Assembly: GCF_028330965.1 (NCBI RefSeq)
Contig: NZ_JAQMUB010000087.1
Location: 62,001 to 126,000 of the forward strand
Source: Oscillatoria sp. CS-180
GTDB taxonomy: Bacteria; Cyanobacteriota; Cyanobacteriia; Phormidesmidales; Phormidesmidaceae
DNA: 64,000 nucleotides
Reading direction: 5' to 3'
Translations under genes and position numbers: made by a program
Shown here: piece by piece, positions 9,703-17,652 of the stretch
How the letters are laid out: each line of letters begins with the position of its first letter
Numbering within the stretch: position 1 is the stretch's first letter
The notes under the pieces: generated by a model
The model's input: the letters and a program-made list of their open reading frames with translations, nothing else
Told to the model about the DNA's origin: nothing
The model's database searches: none

Positions 9703-10710
9703 ATGTCCGCAGAAAAACCGACAATTCTGGTGACTGGCGGTGCCGGTTACATTGGCTCTCATGCAGTTCTGGCACTGGAAGCCGCTGGTTATCCGGTCAT
9801 TATTCTGGACAGCTTGGAGTATGGTCATAAGGAGCTAGTCGAGCAATCTCTCAAAGCGAAGCTGATTGAAGGCAAAACGACCGATCGCGCTTTACTCGAT
9901 CACATCTTCCAAACCCACAATATCGGCGCAGTGATGCACTTCGCAGCTTATATCGCTGTAGGAGAATCGGTACAAGAACCTGCAAAGTACTATTACAACA
10001 ATGTTGTCGGGACGCTGACGCTATTAGAAGCGATGCTGGCTGCTGACATCAAGCAGTTCGTCTTCTCCTCAACCTGTGCCATTTACGGACCGCCTAAGAC
10101 AGTCCCCATCCCAGAAGATCATCCCAAAAATCCCATCAGTCCTTACGCCTCTAGCAAGCTGATGGTTGAAGAGATGCTGAAGGACTTTACAAAATCCTAT
10201 GGCTTGAACGCAGTTGTTTTCCGATACTTCAATGCGGCAGGTGCCGATCCACAGGGTCGATTAGGAGAAGATCATCAGCCTGAAACCCACTTGATTCCTC
10301 TCGTTCTACAGGCAGCCTTAGGACGTCGAGAGAACATCGCCATGTTTGGGACCGACTACGATACGCCTGATGGCACCTGTATCCGCGACTATATTCACGT
10401 AGCGGATCTCGCTTCTGCCCATGTCTTAGGGGTCGAGTATCTCAACAAAGGCGGCGAAACAGCCTTTATCAATCTAGGCAACGGCAACGGCTTTTCTGTC
10501 CGAGAGGTCATCGAGACAGCTCGTCAGGTCACAGGAGAAGCGATTTCGGCTGTGGAGCGCGATCGCCGCCCCGGAGATCCACCCCGTCTCATTGGTAGCA
10601 GCGAACAAGCCCGTCGAATTCTCGGCTGGCAACCTCAATATGCTGATCTAGAGTCCATCATTGCCCACGCCTGGCAATGGCACCTACACCGTCACGGTCG
10701 CGCCTCATAA
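9703..10710 (+). CDS. galE: UDP-glucose 4-epimerase
   Basis: A 335-residue short-chain dehydrogenase of the extended type. It has the NAD-binding motif TGGAGYIGSH at the N-terminus, SSTCAIYGPP with the catalytic serine/threonine, YASSKLMVE with the YxxxK pair, and RYFNAAGADP. CIRDYIHVADLASAHV follows, as in GalE. It interconverts UDP-glucose and UDP-galactose for polysaccharide synthesis. An in-frame TTG exists upstream, but the ATG at 9703 is preceded by GGAGAAGGAG at good spacing and leads directly into the conserved domain. The upstream gap (9419-9702) has no gene. Confidence 0.95.
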   Translation: MSAEKPTILVTGGAGYIGSHAVLALEAAGYPVIILDSLEYGHKELVEQSLKAKLIEGKTTDRALLDHIFQTHNIGAVMHFAAYIAVGESVQEPAKYYYNNVVGTLTLLEAMLAADIKQFVFSSTCAIYGPPKTVPIPEDHPKNPISPYASSKLMVEEMLKDFTKSYGLNAVVFRYFNAAGADPQGRLGEDHQPETHLIPLVLQAALGRRENIAMFGTDYDTPDGTCIRDYIHVADLASAHVLGVEYLNKGGETAFINLGNGNGFSVREVIETARQVTGEAISAVERDRRPGDPPRLIGSSEQARRILGWQPQYADLESIIAHAWQWHLHRHGRAS

Positions 10711-10725
10711 CCCCAAAAATCTATG

Positions 10726-10789
10726 TAGGGTGGGGTCCTCAACCCATATCTCCAAAGCGTTCCACCAAACTATGGAACGCTCCACCCTA
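10726..10789. repeat. Inverted-repeat element downstream of galE
   Basis: The outer arms TAGGGTGG (10726-10733) and CCACCCTA (10782-10789) are perfect inverted repeats. An inner pair GCGTTCCA/TGGAACGC encloses an 8-base loop. The structure could be a small MITE-like repeat or a fold-back terminator for galE. A related GTAGGATGG stretch follows near 10870. Confidence 0.6.
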
Positions 10790-10908
10790 TCCAGATCTAT
10801 CGCATTCCTTATTCATCCTTACGAACGTCCTACACAAAGTAGGAAACATCGCCCTATGAGATCCTCAATGTAGGATGGAGCCATCTCGACAACTAGAAAC
10901 ACAGTTCC

Positions 10909-11166
10909 ATGACGGTCATCAACCTGGTCAAAATCCCTATCGAGACCATCGACCTATCACCAGGGAGTCACTTGCTCATTCCCAACGTGACTTGGCAGCA
11001 ATATGAATTACTGCTCAGCGAGCTGGGGGAGGATCGCCATATTCCCCGGATCAATTACTGCAACGGTATTCTGGAACTTATGGCTCCTCTCCCAGCTCAT
11101 GAACGTCCGCAGTTTTCCTATACGGTTGCCCTGGGGGATCAAATGAATTATCATCACCAACCATAG
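10909..11166 (+). pseudogene. Uma2-family endonuclease, N-terminal fragment
   Basis: An 85-codon frame whose start resembles the Uma2/DUF820 N-terminus. LSPGSHLLIPNVTWQQYELL is followed by a YCNGILELMAPLPAHERPQ block, the usual G-x-LElMsPl-HE signature. The frame then stops, with no catalytic D...ExK core of the PD-(D/E)XK fold. Full Uma2 proteins are about 190-240 residues, so this is a truncated relic. Uma2 genes are common in multiple copies in cyanobacteria, and a full-length one lies at 35834-36562. The 205 bases that follow hold no clear gene. Confidence 0.7.
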
Positions 11167-11371
11167 CTGCCTCCGTGCAGCTTGCTTCCCCGAAAATTTG
11201 GTCGGCGGCACTGGCAAGTGATGGCAACACAAACCAGCGCCTAACCCATAGACAGTCCACGCCTGTCGTACGGGCTTTGCCTATTTTAGGTCGCCCTACC
11301 GAAGCGCTCCGTCTAAGGGCGACTGAATCTTCGGGGATTCCAACCCAATCCAATTCTTTGGAGGAATCCTC

Positions 11372-11656
11372 GTGATTACCATTCAATATTTTCTGCCGTC
11401 TCATCACACCGAGGCGGCACCGCCGTCGTTGCCGAGTAACCCTGCTCATCCCCAGCGACGACACAAACGCCTGCGCCTCTATCTCGTCGGCACCGAAGCC
11501 GATACCCAAAGCGCGATCGACCTCTTCCACCTGCGGAACTGCATCGAGCGCATCGAGTGGAGTCCGAAGATCGACGTGCCGGAAAACGGCGTGCTGATTC
11601 GCCAGGATCCCGGCGATGTGTTGCGGTACTTGCAGCGCGATCGCTTGTTTGAGTAA
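11372..11656 (+). CDS. Small hypothetical protein
   Basis: A 94-residue protein starting at GTG, with GGAGG at ideal spacing upstream. The first 30 residues are proline/histidine rich. Residues 33-94 look like a folded alpha/beta unit (RLRLYLVGTEADTQSAIDLF, then a VLIRQDPGDVLRYLQRD helix). I have an impression of similar small proteins in other cyanobacteria but can name no family or function. It sits between the Uma2 relic and the integrase relic. A longer frame on the opposite strand (11078-11785) overlaps it; I prefer this one because of its ribosome-binding site and more protein-like composition. Confidence 0.45.
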   Translation: MITIQYFLPSHHTEAAPPSLPSNPAHPQRRHKRLRLYLVGTEADTQSAIDLFHLRNCIERIEWSPKIDVPENGVLIRQDPGDVLRYLQRDRLFE

Positions 11657-11741
11657 CGACTGATTGAGGAGTGCTAAGGGGGAAGGGGCGATCGTGGCTC
11701 TTTTTGGAAGGAGGCGATCGCTCCGGCCCAGTAGAGATCTT

Positions 11742-12183
11742 TCACTTACCCTCAGCCATCCAGCGGACTTCGCACCCTTCACCACCCTGACTCAAAACAT
11801 AGGTATCAATCATCAGGGTCTTGACATCTTTATGACCAAGTAACTCTTGCACTGTACGGATGTTATAGCCATCTTCTATATAGATGAGCCGCAAAACTGT
11901 GACGCCAGGTATGGCAACCGCCATGTTTGTGAATACTCGCAGTTTGTACAGCCTTTCTAACGACTCTCTGGATTGATTGTTCATAGACATGATGCCGTCG
12001 GATCTGCTGACTGCGAGGATCAACAGATCGCTTCCATGCGGGGAATACAAGTTGCCAGTTCCATTCCCTTTCAGCATTCGGATACTGGCAGGCAAGGGCA
12101 TAAGGGAGTTCTACCAAACCATATTTCATCGACTCCCATTTCGCTAGGATGGCGCTTTTGGTGGAACAAGATGAAATCTTGAA
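11742..12183 (-). pseudogene. Integron-type tyrosine recombinase (IntI-like), C-terminal remnant with frameshift
   Basis: Two overlapping minus-strand frames together give the C-terminal half of an IntI/XerC-like integrase. The first carries [32 protein letters not shown] and [17 protein letters not shown], then [11 protein letters not shown] with the HxxR pair. The second resumes with [19 protein letters not shown]. The break between them (about 11876-11884) looks like a one-base insertion. The region after LLGHKDVK normally reads IYTHVL with the catalytic tyrosine; here it is IDTYVL, so the nucleophile position is aspartate. The N-terminal half is missing. The gene is therefore dead. Its block around YPNAEREW is characteristic of IntI rather than XerC/D. 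Confidence 0.8.
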
Positions 12184-12385
12184 TCTAATAGATGTAGGAT
12201 TTCTCCGTTTTTGAGCTGAAATGCCGCAGCCGTGTGGACTGACGTACTGGGTCAAGCCAGCGAGGCTTCTGAGATTGTGTCATGGAGATCAGAAGTGCTG
12301 GATAACACCCTACATTCCCAGAGTTAACTATCAGATTTGCTATCTAACACCCCGAAAGGATGGAGTTAGAACGTGAAGTGGCCAT

Positions 12386-12466
12386 ATAACGCCCAAGAAA
12401 TTGGGTGTTATCCGGCAGATCTGAGATATAACTGCGGGCATGTGGGGGATTATCTGGCAGATCTGA
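12386..12466. repeat. Inverted and direct repeats upstream of the alpha/beta hydrolase
   Basis: ATAACGCCCAA (12386-12396) and TTGGGTGTTAT (12401-12411) form a hairpin with one mismatch. A 17-base direct repeat, TTATCYGGCAGATCTGA, occurs at 12408-12424 and 12450-12466 with one difference. These lie between the divergent integrase relic and the hydrolase gene, where an integron attI site and cassette promoter would sit. No role is shown by the sequence itself. Confidence 0.5.
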
Positions 12467-12482
12467 CGTTGATTATATAGAT

Positions 12483-13322
12483 ATGCAAGCAAGCAGACGA
12501 ACAATTGGTGACCTTGGCATGATCGAGTTCGGTTTCTCAAGTAGCGGGACCAGGGTGATCTTCCTTCATGGCGGGCCTGGCCTTTACGGATACATGCAGA
12601 CTTTTTGCGAAGGATTCGCCAAACACTGCAGTGCGGTCTACTACGAACAAAGAGGTTCGAAACAAGGAGACATGGGTATTGGAATTCACCATCACCTCCA
12701 AGACTTAGAACGAATTGTGGATTATTATTCCGGCGAATCTAAACCTATAATAGCTGGGCATTCATGGGGTGCCATGTTGGCCATTCTTTTTGCTGGCCGC
12801 TATCCGAAGTCAATTCAGAAAGCAATTCTGACCAGTTGCGGCCCATTGAATCAAGTCCAAGGCGATGAATTTCAAAAAGTGATTAATGTTCGATTTGGCG
12901 ATCGTAAAGAATACTACGATAATCTTTGGAATGCTATTGATAAGGAAAAGGACGAGACGAAGCAGCAGAAACTGGCAGACCACTATATCGATAATATTAT
13001 GGAAATCTACCAAATGGATTCCATTTCTGGTTCAAAAATCCAACCACGCTATTGGGACTACAAAGGTGCACATAAAACGATGTGTGAATCTGACGAGTAT
13101 ATATTCAAAGGTGAGTATGAGAGTGCTTTATCCAAAATCCACACTCCATTGACAGTTATTCATGGAACATACGACATCATGAGTCCTGATTCTATTTTTA
13201 GCTTGGTTCGGAAGCATGTTCCACATGCGAGAACATTTGAGCTAGCGAGAGCCGGTCATTACCCATGGGCTGGACCTCGCCGCGAGGAATATCTTGAAAT
13301 CCTAAAGCAGGAAGTGAAATAG
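12483..13322 (+). CDS. Alpha/beta hydrolase (proline iminopeptidase-like)
   Basis: A 279-residue alpha/beta hydrolase. The oxyanion motif is LHGGPG near residue 30. The nucleophile elbow is GHSWG near residue 95, the acid is the aspartate of HGTYDIMSPD, and the base is the histidine of RAGHYPW near the C-terminus, so a full Ser-Asp-His triad is present. The HGGPG...GHSWG pattern resembles prolyl aminopeptidases and related small-molecule hydrolases; the substrate is unknown. Base composition is visibly more AT-rich than flanking core genes. It is the first rightward gene after the integrase relic and could be a captured integron cassette, though no attC is seen right after it. Confidence 0.8.
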   Translation: MQASRRTIGDLGMIEFGFSSSGTRVIFLHGGPGLYGYMQTFCEGFAKHCSAVYYEQRGSKQGDMGIGIHHHLQDLERIVDYYSGESKPIIAGHSWGAMLAILFAGRYPKSIQKAILTSCGPLNQVQGDEFQKVINVRFGDRKEYYDNLWNAIDKEKDETKQQKLADHYIDNIMEIYQMDSISGSKIQPRYWDYKGAHKTMCESDEYIFKGEYESALSKIHTPLTVIHGTYDIMSPDSIFSLVRKHVPHARTFELARAGHYPWAGPRREEYLEILKQEVK

Positions 13323-13518
13323 CATATCAAGTCGGTCGTCACAACTCTGGCATCGCTCCGCGCTACCTCCGCGTCTTATCCCTTATTACGAACAGATGCT
13401 TGATGCACTCGTCCTCACTCTTCCGTTTAAGCAATCTCATCCTATTGATGTAATTGACCTAGGATGCATATTACAAACCGCAATCCACAATCCTCTGAAG
13501 ACAGGAGCCGAGGCGACG

Positions 13519-13692
13519 ATGGATTTGATGAAGATCGGGGATTTAGCCAAGCAGACAGGGCTTTCGATTAGAACGTTGCACGACGACGACGAAATCAGGT
13601 TGCTGTCGTCCTCCCATCGTACCGAAGCTGGACATCGACTGTATGACAGTCGGGATATTATGCGCCTACAACAAATTTTATCGCTGCGTTAA
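13519..13692 (+). pseudogene. MerR-family regulator, N-terminal fragment
   Basis: Residues MKIGDLAKQTGLSIRTLHDD onward match the MerR helix-turn-helix and wing (followed by RTEAGHRLYDSRDIMRLQQI). The frame ends at LSLR after about 57 residues, before the effector-binding part and dimerisation coiled coil. The usual LHYYDEIGLL is altered to LHDDDEIRLL. This is a decayed N-terminal remnant. The reading frame also extends upstream to 13396, but that part shows no homology I can see. Confidence 0.75.
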
Positions 13693-13889
13693 CTGAGTAA
13701 CTCAGGAATTGGGCTAAGGCGATCCTAGCTACATTTAAGTACGCATAATGCTATCTGATACTTTCAGACAATAGACAGATAACGGCCAGATAGGGGTGCC
13801 TGTCTACAACACTGTTTGCCCCAATACATAACTCACACTTCACATAGTTGTATTGACGTTGTAAATACGTCTTGCTTAAAATACACAAT

Positions 13890-14186
13890 ATGGACGTGTA
13901 TTTTGTACTCAACGGTATTACGTTTGTCTGGAACGATAAAAAGGCGCAAATTAACCCCCAAAAGCATGATGGCGTAACGTTTCAGCAAGCTGCTGAAGCT
14001 TTCTTTGATCCGCTTCTGGTAGTTGTTGATGCAAATCGCAATGACGAAGCACGGGATGCCATTATCGGTCTCGATAGGCGTTGGAATCTCTTGTACGTCG
14101 TTTTTATTGAGCGCGAAGACGACATGATTCGCATCATTTCAGCCCGTCAAGCCACACGAAAGGAACGTGAATACTATGAAAACTGA
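13890..14186 (+). CDS. brnT: BrnT-family ribonuclease toxin
   Basis: A 98-residue protein. The opening FVWNDKKAQINPQKHDGVTF and the closing IRIISARQATRKEREYYE are the hallmark blocks of BrnT toxins of type II toxin-antitoxin systems; BrnT is a RelE-like-fold RNase. The ATG at 13890 is preferred over an upstream TTG because the homology starts there. The antitoxin gene begins inside its last codons (11-base overlap), as in TA operons. Unlike brnTA in many hosts, nothing obvious is missing, so it is probably active or recently so. The pair is followed within 27 bases by an attC-like site, which marks it as a likely integron cassette. Confidence 0.88.
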   Translation: MDVYFVLNGITFVWNDKKAQINPQKHDGVTFQQAAEAFFDPLLVVVDANRNDEARDAIIGLDRRWNLLYVVFIEREDDMIRIISARQATRKEREYYEN

Positions 14187-14460
14187 TGCATTGAAAAAGC
14201 GGTTAGATAGAAACCGCCCAATGACAACGATTACAATTCGGATGCCCGAAGATGTTATCGAAGATTTGAAAAGAATTGCACCCTTGCTTGGGTTTTCGGG
14301 GTATCAACCCCTGGCTCGTGCCTATATTGGGCAAGGTCTTCGGGCTGACTTAGAACGCTTAGAAGGAGATACCGTCTCTGCATTAATTGCCAGTCTAAAG
14401 CGCCATGGTGTCAGCGATGAAATTCTGCAAGAAGCTCTCGGCGAAGTGACTCAAAAATAG
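14176..14460 (+). CDS. BrnA/CopG-type antitoxin
   Basis: A 94-residue protein. The ITIRMPEDVIEDLKRIAPLL block gives a ribbon-helix-helix type DNA-binding start, followed by GFSGYQPLARAYIGQGLR, as in antitoxins paired with BrnT. The ATG at 14176 lies inside the end of brnT; a GTG at 14167 is an alternative start. The antitoxin is expected to bind BrnT and repress the shared promoter upstream of 13890. The toxin-first gene order agrees with brnT-brnA loci. Confidence 0.82.
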   Translation: MKTDALKKRLDRNRPMTTITIRMPEDVIEDLKRIAPLLGFSGYQPLARAYIGQGLRADLERLEGDTVSALIASLKRHGVSDEILQEALGEVTQK

Positions 14461-14486
14461 CCAAGTTTAGCTGTTTTGGCTGAGTC

Positions 14487-14571
14487 TCCTAACAATACGT
14501 CAGTGCGGGCGGAGCAAAAGCTATCGACTAAAGTCAAAGTTGCCGACCGCCGCACAATTTAGCCGTTAGCT
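14487..14571 (+). other. Integron attC-like recombination site
   Basis: This is an 85-base imperfect palindrome directly after the BrnT/antitoxin pair. The outer boxes are TCCTAAC (14487-14493) and GTTAGCT (14565-14571); five bases pair as CTAAC/GTTAG. Inside, GTGCGGGCGG (14503-14512) pairs with CCGCCGCAC (14547-14555), leaving one extra unpaired G. That extrahelical base plus two unequal internal spacers and a 34-base terminal loop is the recognised architecture of attC sites. GTTAGCT fits the GTTRRRY core at six of seven positions. Seen in sequence; function not tested. Confidence 0.75.
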
Positions 14572-14822
14572 TGCAAAGCCTGGTTAGAACCCACATCCTA
14601 TTTTTAAGCAGCAGTTTGGAGCTATCCATAGTGTGTAAAAAATCTCATAGCGAGCGTGTGAGGGGATGATTTGGTGTAATAAGTTAGTTGGATAGTGCTG
14701 AGTCTAAAGGGGTTTTTGCACTAGTGATTCTTGCCCAACACTGCTAAAAGTTTTCTTTGTATGCTGAGCATCTATTTATTAATTCTCTGCGCGAAAAGAT
14801 GAGCAATCTAACGTATAATTCA

Positions 14823-15629
14823 ATGTCTAAAACTGTCACTTTTGCTATGTGTATAAGTTTGATGGCTCTTGCAGCATGTTTTGAGGATCAAGAAACTACA
14901 CAGTCAAGACAGGCAGCAGACCAAACGATGCAATCGGCTCCACCTCTAGAGTGTCCAGAAGTTACTCAAGGAATGTTCTACGAAGAGTTTCGGAGTAAAT
15001 TAATAGACTGTCAGTGGATCGCAGACACAACTAATCCTACGAGCATATCTGAAGACAGAGAAAGAAGACTTGCTGAAACTAAAGGCTGGAGCGAAGTACA
15101 ATCTTGCGTGCCGACAGGCTTGGGCGGTTGTAAATTTAAGTTCCATAGAAATACTGGAGAACAGTTGCTTGTAACAACAGTAGGCGAAGGACATGAGGTT
15201 GATGATTGGGAAACCTCATGGGGGACTGATTCCTCGCAAGAGACAACACCGACTTTAAGCGATGAGAGTATCGAGAGTCTGTTAGATGGAAGATACTTTT
15301 ATGGAGAAGCTGCGAGTCCAGACGAGCAAGGTGCTAACTACGCTGTGTTCGAGAAAGCAGAGAATGTAGTCACTGGACTTTTGTACATTAATATTAACAG
15401 TGGAGATTTTGCTTGTTTTAAGGGAGAGATTGAGGTCGATACTGTGTCTATATACTTCTGGCTAGGCCCAGACGAAGCGATAAGGTTGGCAGATCCAAAC
15501 GTAAGTTCTATCGATTTAGGTGGCTACACAAATTTTCCATTTGAATCTTTCGAAGAGCTCAATGATATGCTTCAAAGAACTCTGGAGTATTGCATTCAGG
15601 GTTTAGAGAACGAACAACTTCCTCTATAA
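14823..15629 (+). CDS. Putative lipoprotein of unknown function
   Basis: From the ATG at 14823 the protein is 268 residues, opening with a short signal peptide (MSKTVTFAMCISLMALAAC) whose LAAC fits a lipobox, so cysteine 19 would be lipidated. In-frame alternatives at 14799 (ATG) and 14757 (TTG) would lengthen the signal. The mature protein is acidic, with cysteines at ECPEV, DCQWIA, SCVPTGLGGCKFKF, and ACFKGE. An internal DGRYFYGEA...ANYAVFEKA block looks like a beta-rich extracellular domain. I do not recognise the family. It follows the attC-like site and may be the next cassette; its stop is directly followed by a weak attC-like structure. Confidence 0.65.
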   Translation: MSKTVTFAMCISLMALAACFEDQETTQSRQAADQTMQSAPPLECPEVTQGMFYEEFRSKLIDCQWIADTTNPTSISEDRERRLAETKGWSEVQSCVPTGLGGCKFKFHRNTGEQLLVTTVGEGHEVDDWETSWGTDSSQETTPTLSDESIESLLDGRYFYGEAASPDEQGANYAVFEKAENVVTGLLYININSGDFACFKGEIEVDTVSIYFWLGPDEAIRLADPNVSSIDLGGYTNFPFESFEELNDMLQRTLEYCIQGLENEQLPL

Positions 15630-15980
15630 ATTTAACGGCTTCCTTCACGATATAGATGCTTACAATTGAGATCAATATTTCACTATTTGGTGTAATTGCT
15701 GCTTTGGAAGTTGGGTTTACACAAGGGAATTCAGTGTGAGTCGTTGTGTGGATTTGAGCAAGTAATTATGTCCTCGTGCGCTTTTGTGAAATTGTGGATG
15801 GAAAGTTGCTTTCGAGTTTTTTCTATGAAGACAATACGGTACTTGGTTAATAACAATTGAACCAGTGACCACTGGTCACGCAACGATCATTCCAAGGTGC
15901 ATGTAGTGTGTTTAATGGACATGGACTAAGAAACAGGCAGACTCTGTTTCAATAGTTTTGACCGTCTAAGCAGCGTGCAA
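15630..15980. other. Intergenic gap with weak attC-like ends and a palindrome
   Basis: ATTTAAC (15630-15636) and GTTGGGT (15710-15716) fit the RYYYAAC and GTTRRRY core patterns and are 87 bases end to end. The inner stem is only CTTCC/GGAAG, so this is a weak candidate. A perfect palindrome GTGACCACTGGTCAC lies at 15865-15879. No gene is seen. Confidence 0.35.
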
Positions 15981-16886
15981 TCAGTACTGAATGCGATCGC
16001 GGTCCTTATTAGGTCCAGCATTTTTTTCGATGTAGTCAATAATCTTTCCAGCAACATCAATACTGGTGTATTTTTCAATGCCCTCTAGCCCTGGTGAAGA
16101 GTTGACCTCCATGACGACAGGACCGTGGTTAGAACGCAGCAAATCAACCCCGGCTACTCTCAGTCCCATCGCTTTGGCAGCCCGGGTTGCAGTGCTACGC
16201 TCCTCAGGCGTTAGTCTAATTTTTTCGGCAGAACCGCCCCGATGAAGATTAGAGCGGAATTCGCCCGGTGCCCCTTGACGCTTCATGGCCGCAATCACCT
16301 TATCGCCGATGACGAAACAGCGCAGGTCAGCTCCTTGGGCTTCTTTAATAAATTCCTGGACCAGAATATTGGCATCCAATCCTCGGAAAGCTTCGATCAC
16401 AGATTTGGCGGCCTGATAGGTTTCTGCCAAGACAACACCAATGCCCTGAGTGCCCTCTAGCAGCTTGATGACGAGAGGAGCACCCCCCACCAGATCAATG
16501 AGACCGTCGATGTCTTGGGTTGAGTGGGCAAATCCGGTGACGGGCAGACCAATGCCGCGACGGGCCAGAATTTGCATACTGCGGAGTTTGTCGCGCGATC
16601 GCGAAATGCTTTGGGATGTGTTTGCGGTGAACACGCCCATAATTTCAAACTGACGGACAACCGCTGTTCCATAGAACGTATTAGACGCACCAATGCGGGG
16701 AATGATGGCATCGACTGATTCTAAAGGCTTGCCCTGATAGAGCACCTTTGGACTATGGGAAGTGATGTCCATATAGCAGCGCATATGGTCAATCACTCGC
16801 ATCTCATGCCCTTGTGCTTCTCCCGCTTCTTTGAGTCGTCGAGTGGAATACAGGGTACTGTCACGAGACAAAATGACAATTTTCAT
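15981..16886 (-). CDS. rimK: RimK-family ATP-grasp glutamate ligase
   Basis: A 301-residue ATP-grasp enzyme. It has [18 protein letters not shown], the AIIPRIGAS block, the nucleotide-binding [13 protein letters not shown] loop, [14 protein letters not shown], and the metal-binding [15 protein letters not shown] near the C-terminus. These match RimK, which adds glutamates to the C-terminus of ribosomal protein S6; some RimK relatives make poly-glutamate. Its ATG overlaps the end of the retropepsin-like gene by four bases, so the two are coupled. The RimK with zinc-protease/RimB-like pairing is widespread. Confidence 0.93.
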   Translation of the reverse strand: MKIVILSRDSTLYSTRRLKEAGEAQGHEMRVIDHMRCYMDITSHSPKVLYQGKPLESVDAIIPRIGASNTFYGTAVVRQFEIMGVFTANTSQSISRSRDKLRSMQILARRGIGLPVTGFAHSTQDIDGLIDLVGGAPLVIKLLEGTQGIGVVLAETYQAAKSVIEAFRGLDANILVQEFIKEAQGADLRCFVIGDKVIAAMKRQGAPGEFRSNLHRGGSAEKIRLTPEERSTATRAAKAMGLRVAGVDLLRSNHGPVVMEVNSSPGLEGIEKYTSIDVAGKIIDYIEKNAGPNKDRDRIQY

Positions 16887-17392
16887 AGCACATTAAACTC
16901 ATCAATTTCTTCGTCGGCGGATTCTGAAGCAGGAGCAGCACTAAGCAGGTAAGAGCTTCCTGGATTGACCAAAAACCGTCGTCGCACCGCTTCTCGACCC
17001 AGCAACATGCGAAACCCCATGACATCTCGGTTTGTCAGCGTCAGTTCAATAGGCCACACCTGCGTCCCCAAGGCAACAGATGTTTGAATCACAGGTCGCT
17101 CTTGAGCCTGTCCGCCAGAATTCCGAACTTGTCTCTTCTCAAGCACGGATGCAGTCACAGGAATAGAGAGCTTAGTATCCCGCTGTAGAGGATGCACTTT
17201 GAAATGCACCATCAAACAGCCATTTTCTTCAAAATAATCGACATCAAATGCATGGATGGCAGAGGTTCGTGCTCCAGTATCAACTTTAGCTTTGATTTGG
17301 TGAATGCCTAATTGAGGTAGGGTCACCCATTCGCGCCATCCGATGACGCTTAAATTGTCTGAAGAACCTACAGAATCAGAGGTTGTTTCCAC
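16883..17392 (-). CDS. Retropepsin-like RimB / 'ATP-dependent zinc protease' family protein
   Basis: A 169-residue protein. The [12 protein letters not shown] motif near residue 37 is the catalytic DTGA of single-domain retropepsin-like aspartic proteases, and [14 protein letters not shown] is the family's later block. This COG4067 group was once annotated as a zinc protease. The Pseudomonas relative RimB works with RimK and RimA to control S6 modification. Here it is the first gene of a two-gene unit with rimK. The start is GTG; no ATG lies before the domain in frame. Confidence 0.88.
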   Translation of the reverse strand: METTSDSVGSSDNLSVIGWREWVTLPQLGIHQIKAKVDTGARTSAIHAFDVDYFEENGCLMVHFKVHPLQRDTKLSIPVTASVLEKRQVRNSGGQAQERPVIQTSVALGTQVWPIELTLTNRDVMGFRMLLGREAVRRRFLVNPGSSYLLSAAPASESADEEIDEFNVL

Positions 17393-17652
17393 TAACGAAA
17401 TTATTTCAACTCTCCAATTTTACTCAGTCAGTCGAGTTTACAGATCATTCCTGTGATAGAGCCTGATATCTTGAGCGATCGCCCGTTTTTTCGACGAGCG
17501 AGACAGGTCTATTATTTTTCTCTCAAGATTCCAAAATCGAAGACACACTAAGGGATAGAAGCGTGCGTTACAATTGTTAAGATTGGCTACTGTTTGGGGA
17601 CATCCCTTTACGCGATCTCAACTTTCTAAATACAACAGGCTTTCGAAGAATC

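Noticed and set aside
11078-11785. 235-codon frame on the minus strand over the Uma2 relic and small hypothetical gene
   Set aside because: It has no motif I know, and runs antisense to a frame with a good ribosome-binding site. Likely a shadow.
12386-12411. Hairpin upstream of the hydrolase as a second attC
   Set aside because: The boxes do not fit RYYYAAC/GTTRRRY and the stem is too short for an attC.
15865-15879. Palindrome GTGACCACTGGTCAC as a regulator binding site
   Set aside because: Perfect but single; not near a start codon, so no role can be supported.
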